DNA of 64,000 nucleotides. Source: Physella acuta. Taxonomy: Eukaryota; Mollusca; Gastropoda; Physidae. The notes beneath the pieces were generated by a model, which saw only the letters and a list, made by a program, of their open reading frames with translations, made no database searches and was not told the origin of the DNA. Within the stretch, counting starts at the first letter, position 1. Every line of letters begins with the position of its first letter. Shown here piece by piece: positions 53,701 to 64,000 of this stretch. Position numbers and translations under genes: made by a program. Where the stretch lies: the NCBI RefSeq assembly GCF_028476545.1, contig NW_026731872.1, positions 852,501 to 916,500 on the forward strand, given 5' to 3'.

Positions 53701-56700
53701 TGTACTAACATTATGTGACAATGGCTGTACTAACATTATGTGACACACAAATGGCTGTACTAACATTATGTGACAAATGGCTGTACTAACATTATGTGAC
53801 ACACAAATGGCTGTACTAACATTATGTGACAAATGGCTGTACTAACATTATGTGACAAATGGCTGTACTAACATTATGTGACACAAATGGCTGTACTAAC
53901 ATTATGTGACACACAAATGGCTGTACTAACATTATGTGACAATGGCTGTACTAACATTATGTGACACACAAATGGCTGTACTAACATTATGTGACACACA
54001 AATGGCTGTACTAACATTATGTGACACACAAATGGCTGTACTAACATTATGTGACACAAATGGCTGTACTAACATTATGTGACAAATGGCTGTACTAACA
54101 TTATGTGACAAATGGCTGTACTAACATTATGTGACACACAAATGGCTGTACTAACATTATGTGACAAATGGCTGTACTAACATTATGTGACAATGGCTGT
54201 ACTAACATTATGTGACACACAAATGGCTGTACTAACATTATGTGACACACAAATGGCTGTACTAACATTATGTGACACACAAATGGCTGTACTAACATTA
54301 TGTGACACACAAATGGCTGTACTAACATTATGTGACACACAAATGGCTGTACTAACATTATGTGACAAATGGCTGTACTAACATTATGTGACAATGGCTG
54401 TACTAACATTATGTGACACACAAATGGCTGTACTAACTTTATGTGACAAATGGCTGTACTAACATTATGTGACACAAATGGCTGTACTAACATTATGTGA
54501 CAAATGGCTGTACTTACATTATGTGACACACAAATGGCTGTACTAACATTATGTGACAAATGGCTGTACTAACATTATGTGACAAATGGCTGTACTAACA
54601 TTATGTGACAAATGGCTGTACTAACATTATGTGACAATGGCTGTACTAACATTATGTGACACACAAATGGCTGTACTAACATTATGTGACAAATGGCTGT
54701 ACTAACATTATGTGACAATGGCTGTACTAACATTATGTGACACACAAATGGCTGTACTAACATTATGTGACACACAAATGGCTGTACTAACATTATGTGA
54801 CACACAAATGGCTGTACTAACATTATGTGACAAATGGCTGTACTAACATTATGTGACAATGGCTGTACTAACATTATGTGACACAAAAATGGCTGTACTA
54901 ACATTATGTGACAAATGGCTGTACTAACATTATGTGACACAAATGGCTGTACTAACATTATGTGACAAATGGCTGTACTTACATTATGTGACAAATGGCT
55001 GTACTAACATTATGTGACAAATGGCTGTACTAACATTATGTGACACACAAATGGCTGTACTAACATTATGTGACAAATGGCTGTACTAACATTATGTGAC
55101 AAATGGCTGTACTAACATTATGTGACAAATGGCTGTACTAACATTATGTGACACAAATGGCTGTACTAACATTATGTGACAAATGGCTGTACTTACATTA
55201 TGTGACACACAAATGGCTGTACTAATATTATGTGACAAATGGCTGTACTAACATTATGTGACAAATGGCTGTACTAACATTATGTGACAAATGGCTGTAC
55301 TAACATTATGTGACAATGGCTGTACTAACATTATGTGACACACAAATGGCTGTACTAACATTATGTGACACACAAATGGCTGTACTAACATTATGTGACA
55401 AATGGCTGTACTAACATTATGTGACAAATGACTGTACTAACATTATGTGACAAATGGCTGTACTAACATTATGTGACACACAAATGGCTGTACTAACATT
55501 ATGTGACACACAAATGGCTGTACTAACATTATGTGACACACAAATGGCTGTACTAACATTATGTGACAATGGCTGTACTAACATTATGTGACAAATGGCT
55601 GTACTAACATTATGTGACAATGGCTGTACTAACATTATGTGACACACAAATGGCTGTACTAACATTATGTGACACACAAATGGCTGTACTAACATTATGT
55701 GACACACAAATGGCTGTACTAACATTATGTGACACACAAATGGCTGTACTAACATTATGTGACAAATGGCTGTACTAACATTATGTGACACACAAATGGC
55801 TGTACTAACATTATGTGACAAATGGCTGTACTAACATTATGTGACAAATGGCTGTACTAACATTATGTGACAAATGGCTGTACTAACATTATGTGACACA
55901 CAAATGGCTGTACTAACATTATGTGACAAATGGCTGTACTAACATTATGTGACAAATGGCTGTACTAACATTATGTGACAAATGGCTGTACTAACATTAT
56001 GTGACAATGGCTGTACTAACATTATGTGACACACAAATGGCTGTACTAACATTATGTGACACAAATGGCTGTACTAACATTATGTGACACAAATGGCTGT
56101 ACTAACATTATGTGACACACAAATGGCTGTACTTACATTATGTGACAAATGGCTGTACTAACATTATGTGACACACAAATGGCTGTACTAACATTATGTG
56201 ACACACAAATGGCTGTACTAACATTATGTGACAAATGGCTGTACTAACATTATGTGACACAAATGGCTGTACTAACATTATGTGACACAAATGGCTGTAC
56301 TAACATTATGTGACACAAATGGCTGTACTAACATTATGTGACACACAAATGGCTGTACTAACATTATGTGACACACAAATGGCTGTACTAACATTATGTG
56401 ACAAATGGCTGTACTAACATTATGTGACAATGGCTGTACTAACATTATGTGACACACAAATGGCTGTACTAACATTATGTGACACACAAATGGCTGTACT
56501 AACATTATGTGACAAATGGCTGTACTTACATTATGTGACAAATGGCTGTACTAACATTATGTGACAAATGGCTGTACTAACATTATGTGACAATGGCTGT
56601 ACTAACATTATGTGACACAAATGGCTGTACTAACATTATGTGACACACAAATGGCTGTACTAACATTATGTGACACACAAATGGCTGTACTAACATTATG

Positions 56701-59700
56701 TGACAAATGGCTGTACTAACATTATGTGACAAATGGCTGTACTAACATTATGTGACAATGGCTGTACTAACATTATGTGACACACAAATGGCTGTACTAA
56801 CATTATGTGACAAATGGCTGTACTAACATTATGTGACACACAAATGGCTGTACTAACATTATGTGACAAATGGCTGTACTAACATTATGTGACAAATGGC
56901 TGTACTAACATTATGTGACACAAATGGCTGTACTAACATTATGTGACACACAAATGGCTGTACTAACATTATGTGACAATGGCTGTACTAACATTATGTG
57001 ACACACAAATGGCTGTACTAACATTATGTGACACACAAATGGCTGTACTAACATTATGTGACACACAAATGGCTGTACTAACATTATGTGACACAAATGG
57101 CTGTACTAACATTATGTGACAAATGGCTGTACTAACATTATGTGACAAATGGCTGTACTAACATTATGTGACAAATGGCTGTACTAACATTATGTGACAC
57201 AAATGGCTGTACTAACATTATGTGACACACAAATGGCTGTACTAACATTATGTGACACACAAATGGCTGTACTAACATTATGTGACAAATGGCTGTACTA
57301 ACATTATGTGACAAATGGCTGTACTAACATTATGTGACAAATGGCTGTACTAACATTATGTGACACACAAATGGCTGTTCTAACATTATGTGACAAATGG
57401 CTGTACTAACATTATGTGACAAATGGCTGTACTAACATTATGTGACAAATGGCTGTACTAACATTATGTGACAATGGCTGTACTAACATTATGTGACACA
57501 CAAATGGCTGTACTAACATTATGTGACACAAATGGCTGTACTAACATTATGTGACACAAATGGCTGTACTAACATTATGTGACACACAAATGGCTGTACT
57601 TACATTATGTGACAAATGGCTGTACTAACATTATGTGACACACAAATGGCTGTACTAACATTATGTGACACACAAATGGCTGTACTAACATTATGTGACA
57701 AATGGCTGTACTAACATTATGTGACACAAATGGCTGTACTAACATTATGTGACACAAATGGCTGTACTAACATTATGTGACACAAATGGCTGTACTAACA
57801 TTATGTGACACACAAATGGCTGTACTAACATTATGTGACACACAAATGGCTGTACTAACATTATGTGACACACAAATGGCTGTACTAACATTATGTGACA
57901 AATGGCTGTACTAACATTATGTGACAATGGCTGTACTAACATTATGTGACACACAAATGGCTGTACTAACATTATGTGACACACAAATGGCTGTACTAAC
58001 ATTATGTGACAAATGGCTGTACTAACATTATGTGACAAATGGCTGTACTAACATTATGTGACAAATGGCTGTACTAAAATTATGTGACAATGGCTGTACT
58101 AACATTATGTGACACAAATGGCTGTACTAACATTATGTGACACACAAATGGCTGTACTAACATTATGTGACACACAAATGGCTGTACTAACATTATGTGA
58201 CAAATGGCTGTACTAACATTATGTGACAAATGGCTGTACTAACATTATGTGACAATGGCTGTACTAACATTATGTGACACACAAATGGCTGTACTAACAT
58301 TATGTGACAAATGGCTGTACTAACATTATGTGACACACAAATGGCTGTACTAACATTATGTGACAAATGGCTGTACTAACATTATGTGACAAATGGCTGT
58401 ACTAACATTATGTGACACAAATGGCTGTACTAACATTATGTGACACACAAATGGCTGTACTAACATTATGTGACAATGGCTGTACTAACATTATGTGACA
58501 CACAAATGGCTGTACTAACATTATGTGACACACAAATGGCTGTACTAACATTATGTGACACACAAATGGCTGTACTAACATTATGTGACACAAATGGCTG
58601 TACTAACATTATGTGACAAATGGCTGTACTAACATTATGTGACAAATGGCTGTACTAACATTATGTGACACACAAATGGCTGTACTAACATTATGTGACA
58701 AATGGCTGTACTAACATTATGTGACAATGGCTGTACTAACATTATGTGACACACAAATGGCTGTACTAACATTATGTGACACACAAATGGCTGTACTAAC
58801 ATTATGTGACACACAAATGGCTGTACTAACATTATGTGACACACAAATGGCTGTACTAACATTATGTGACAAATGGCTGTACTAACATTATGTGACACAC
58901 AAATGGCTGTACTAACATTATGTGACAAATGGCTGTACTAACATTATGTGACAAATGGCTGTACTAACATTATGTGACAAATGGCTGTACTAACATTATG
59001 TGACACACAAATGGCTGTACTAACATTATGTGACAAATGGCTGTACTAACATTATGTGACAAATGGCTGTACTAACATTATGTGACAAATGGCTGTACTA
59101 ACATTATGTGACAATGGCTGTACTAACATTATGTGACACACAAATGGCTGTACTAACATTATGTGACACAAATGGCTGTACTAACATTATGTGACACAAA
59201 TGGCTGTACTAACATTATGTGACACAAATGGCTGTACTAACATTATGTGACACACAAATGGCTGTACTTACATTATGTGACAAATGGCTGTACTAACATT
59301 ATGTGACACACAAATGGCTGTACTAACATTATGTGACACACAAATGGCTGTACTAACATTATGTGACAAATGGCTGTACTAACATTATGTGACACAAATG
59401 GCTGTACTAACATTATGTGACACAAATGGCTGTACTAACATTATGTGACACAAATGGCTGTACTAACATTATGTGACACACAAATGGCTGTACTAACATT
59501 ATGTGACACACAAATGGCTGTACTAACATTATGTGACACACAAATGGCTGTACTAACATTATGTGACAAATGGCTGTACTAACATTATGTGACAATGGCT
59601 GTACTAACATTATGTGACACACAAATGGCTGTACTAACATTATGTGACACACAAATGGCTGTACTAACATTATGTGACAAATGGCTGTACTTACATTATG

Positions 59701-62700
59701 TGACAAATGGCTGTACTAACATTATGTGACAAATGGCTGTACTAACATTATGTGACAATGGCTGTACTAACATTATGTGACACAAATGGCTGTACTAACA
59801 TTATGTGACACACAAATGGCTGTACTAACATTATGTGACACACAAATGGCTGTACTAACATTATGTGACAAATGGCTGTACTAACATTATGTGACAAATG
59901 GCTGTACTAACATTATGTGACAATGGCTGTACTAACATTATGTGACACACAAATGGCTGTACTAACATTATGTGACAAATGGCTGTACTAACATTATGTG
60001 ACACACAAATGGCTGTACTAACATTATGTGACAAATGGCTGTACTAACATTATGTGACAAATGGCTGTACTAACATTATGTGACACAAATGGCTGTACTA
60101 ACATTATGTGACACACAAATGGCTGTACTAACATTATGTGACAATGGCTGTACTAACATTATGTGACACACAAATGGCTGTACTAACATTATGTGACACA
60201 CAAATGGCTGTACTAACATTATGTGACACACAAATGGCTGTACTAACATTATGTGACACAAATGGCTGTACTAACATTATGTGACAAATGGCTGTACTAA
60301 CATTATGTGACAAATGGCTGTACTAACATTATGTGACACACAAATGGCTGTACTAACATTATGTGACAAATGGCTGTACTAACATTATGTGACAATGGCT
60401 GTACTAACATTATGTGACACACAAATGGCTGTACTAACATTATGTGACACACAAATGGCTGTACTAACATTATGTGACACACAAATGGCTGTACTAACAT
60501 TATGTGACACACAAATGGCTGTACTAACATTATGTGACACACAAATGGCTGTACTAACATTATGTGACAAATGGCTGTACTAACATTATGTGACAATGGC
60601 TGTACTAACATTATGTGACACACAAATGGCTGTACTAACTTTATGTGACAAATGGCTGTACTAACATTATGTGACACAAATGGCTGTACTAACATTATGT
60701 GACAAATGGCTGTACTTACATTATGTGACACACAAATGGCTGTACTAACATTATGTGACAAATGGCTGTACTAACATTATGTGACAAATGGCTGTACTAA
60801 CATTATGTGACAAATGGCTGTACTAACATTATGTGACAATGGCTGTACTAACATTATGTGACACACAAATGGCTGTACTAACATTATGTGACAAATGGCT
60901 GTACTAACATTATGTGACAATGGCTGTACTAACATTATGTGACACACAAATGGCTGTACTAACATTATGTGACACACAAATGGCTGTACTAACATTATGT
61001 GACACACAAATGGCTGTACTAACATTATGTGACAAATGGCTGTACTAACATTATGTGACAATGGCTGTACTAACATTATGTGACACACAAATGGCTGTAC
61101 TAACATTATGTGACAAATGGCTGTACTAACATTATGTGACACAAATGGCTGTACTAACATTATGTGACAAATGGCTGTACTTACATTATGTGACACACAA
61201 ATGGCTGTACTAACATTATGTGACACACAAATGGCTGTACTAACATTATGTGACAAATGGCTGTACTAACATTATGTGACAATGGCTGTACTAACATTAT
61301 GTGACACACAAATGGCTGTACTAACATTATGTGACAAATGGCTGTACTAACATTATGTGACACAAATGGCTGTACTAACATTATGTGACAAATGGCTGTA
61401 CTTACATTATGTGACACACAAATGGCTGTACTAACATTATGTGACAAATGGCTGTACTAACATTATGTGACAAATGGCTGTACTAACATTATGTGACAAA
61501 TGGCTGTACTAACATTATGTGACAATGGCTGTACTAACATTATGTGACACACAAATGGCTGTACTAACATTATGTGACACACAAATGGCTGTACTAACAT
61601 TATGTGACAAATGGCTGTACTAACATTATGTGACAAATGGCTGTACTAACATTATGTGACAAATGGCTGTACTAACATTATGTGACACACAAATGGCTGT
61701 ACTAACATTATGTGACACACAAATGGCTGTACTAACAATATGTGACACACAAATGGCTGTACTAACATTATGTGACAATGGCTGTACTAACATTATGTGA
61801 CAAATGGCTGTACTAACATTATGTGACAATGGCTGTACTAACATTATGTGACACACAAATGGCTGTACTAACATTATGTGACAAATGGCTGTACTAACAT
61901 TATGTGACACACAAATGGCTGTACTAACATTATGTGACAAATGGCTGTACTAACATTATGTGACACACAAATGGCTGTACTAACATTATGTGACACACAA
62001 ATGGCTGTACTAACATTATGTGACACACAAATGGCTGTACTAACATTATGTGACAATGGCTGTACTAACATTATGTGACAAATGGCTGTACTAACATTAT
62101 GTGACAATGGCTGTACTAACATTATGTGACACACAAATGGCTGTACTAACATTATGTGACAAATGGCTGTACTAACATTATGTGACACACAAATGGCTGT
62201 ACTAACATTATGTGACAAATGGCTGTACTAACATTATGTGACAAATGGCTGTACTAACATTATGTGACACAAATGGCTGTACTAACATTATGTGACACAC
62301 AAATGGCTGTACTAACATTATGTGACAAATGGCTGTACTAACATTATGTGACAATGGCTGTACTAACATTATGTGACACACAAATGGCTGTACTAACATT
62401 ATGTGACACACAAATGGCTGTACTAACATTATGTGACAATGGCTGTACTAACATTATGTGACACACAAATGGCTGTACTAACATTATGTGACACACAAAT
62501 GGCTGTACTAACATTATGTGACACACAAATGGCTGTACTAACATTATGTGACAATGGCTGTACTAACATTATGTGACACACAAATGGCTGTACTAACATT
62601 ATGTGACAAATGGCTGTACTAACATTATGTGACACACAAATGGCTGTACTAACATTATGTGACAAATGGCTGTACTAACATTATGTGACAAATGGCTGTA

Positions 62701-64000
62701 CTAACATTATGTGACACAAATGGCTGTACTAACATTATGTGACACAAATGGCTGTACTAACATTATGTGACAAATGGCTGTACTAACATTATGTGACAAA
62801 TGGCTGTACTAACATTATGTGACAAATGGCTGTACTAACATTATGTGACACAAATGGCTGTACTAACATTATGTGACAAATGGCTGTACTAACATTATGT
62901 GACAAATGGCTGTACTAACATTATGTGACAAATGGCTGTACTAACATTATGTGACAAATGGCTGTACTAACATTATGTGACACAAATGGCTGTACTAACA
63001 TTATGTGACAAATGGCTGTACTAACATTATGTGACAATGGCTGTACTAACATTATGTGACAAATGGCTGTACTAACATTATGTGACACACAAATGGCTGT
63101 ACTAACATTATGTGACAAATGGCTGTACTAACATTATGTGACACACAAATGGCTGTACTAACATTATGTGACACAAATGGCTGTACTAACATTATGTGAC
63201 ACACAAATGGCTGTACTAACATTATGTGACACAAATGGCTGTACTAACATTATGTGACACACAAATGGCTGTACTAACATTATGTGACAAATGGCTGTAC
63301 TAACATTATGTGACAAATGGCTGTACTAACATTATGTGACACACAAATGGCTGTACTAACATTATGTGACAAATGGCTGTACTAACATTATGTGACAAAT
63401 GGCTGTACTAACATTATGTGACACAAATGGCTGTACTAACATTATGTGACACACAAATGGCTGTACTAACATTATGTGACAAATGGCTGTACTAACATTA
63501 TGTGACAATGGCTGTACTAACATTATGTGACACACAAATGGCTGTACTAACATTATGTGACACACAAATGGCTGTACTAACATTATGTGACAATGGCTGT
63601 ACTAACATTATGTGACACACAAATGGCTGTACTAACATTATGTGACACACAAATGGCTGTACTAACATTATGTGACACACAAATGGCTGTACTAACATTA
63701 TGTGACAATGGCTGTACTAACATTATGTGACACACAAATGGCTGTACTAACATTATGTGACAAATGGCTGTACTAACATTATGTGACACACAAATGGCTG
63801 TACTAACATTATGTGACAAATGGCTGTACTAACATTATGTGACAAATGGCTGTACTAACATTATGTGACACAAATGGCTGTACTAACATTATGTGACACA
63901 AATGGCTGTACTAACATTATGTGACAAATGGCTGTACTAACATTATGTGACAAATGGCTGTACTAACATTATGTGACAAATGGCTGTACTAACATTATGT
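50701..64000. repeat. 25-30-bp satellite (AATGGCTGTACTAACATTAT-GTGAC), at least 13.3 kb, reaching the window edge
   Basis: Roughly 480 units (13.3 kb divided by the unit length) that differ only in the linker GAC, GACA, GACAC or GACACAC, giving 25, 26, 28 and 30-bp lengths. Rare variants show long block duplications: TACTAACTTT at 54431 and 60633 (6,202 bp apart) and GTACTAAAAT at 51925 and 58071 (6,146 bp apart). The array lies within a PRDX5 intron if the gene continues to the right. The minus-strand frames with SHNVSTAIC are repeat artefacts. The array contains no unique insertion. Confidence 0.98.

Noticed and set aside
50671-63819. Many minus-strand frames with SHNVSTAIC or HIMLVQPFV
   Set aside because: They come from the 25-30-bp satellite. 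Frame changes follow linker length and there is no gene.
1-64000. CRISPR array
   Set aside because: All direct repeats here are head-to-tail without unique spacers, and the genes are split by introns; this is eukaryotic DNA.
50701-64000. TACTAAC in every satellite unit as branch points for PRDX5 splicing
   Set aside because: The motif is on the plus strand whereas PRDX5 is transcribed from the minus strand.

Overview
The window is metazoan nuclear DNA. It holds four intron-split genes with GT-AG junctions and animal-specific families (a two-pore-domain K+ channel, Churchill, AMPK beta, peroxiredoxin-5). The mix of protein sequences, AT-rich introns and dispersed short elements suggests a lophotrochozoan, most likely a gastropod mollusc; this is an inference, because no species-diagnostic marker was seen. 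More than half of the window is tandem repeat, and nearly all the long open frames are artefacts of repeat periods that are multiples of 3 or contain no stop codon.

Layout. 1-5610 is a 13/18-bp satellite. 5920-22025 (+) is a six-exon K2P potassium channel whose introns are filled with minisatellites. 22340-24420 is intergenic, with a dispersed repeat and a 24-bp E-box array. 25881-27022 (-) is a complete four-exon Churchill gene (CHURC1), tail-to-tail with the channel. 27023-31403 is AT-rich intergenic DNA with a candidate inverted-repeat element, a 30-G homopolymer and TA microsatellites. 32270-46300 (+) is a complete AMPK beta-subunit gene: seven constitutive exons plus a 21-nt microexon. 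46817-50402 (-) is the 3' part of a peroxiredoxin-5 gene, tail-to-tail with AMPK beta; its 5' exons, including the peroxidatic cysteine, lie beyond the window, past a satellite that fills 50700-64000.

The four genes are not a functional cluster. They are unrelated housekeeping or signalling genes (membrane K+ leak, zinc-binding regulator, energy sensing, peroxide removal).

The striking feature is how the repeats relate to gene signals. Several arrays contain, begin at, or end at an exon boundary. A 44-bp array ends in the AMPK beta start codon, giving 19 upstream copies of it. A 58-bp array ends in the acceptor of the AMPK beta CBM exon (37 upstream acceptor copies, the last of which is in frame). 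Donor sequences of K2P exons 2, 3 and 4 are duplicated just inside their introns, and the exon-4 copies also create five perfect CRE palindromes. Two DNA transposons with clean 8-bp target-site duplications are nested inside arrays.
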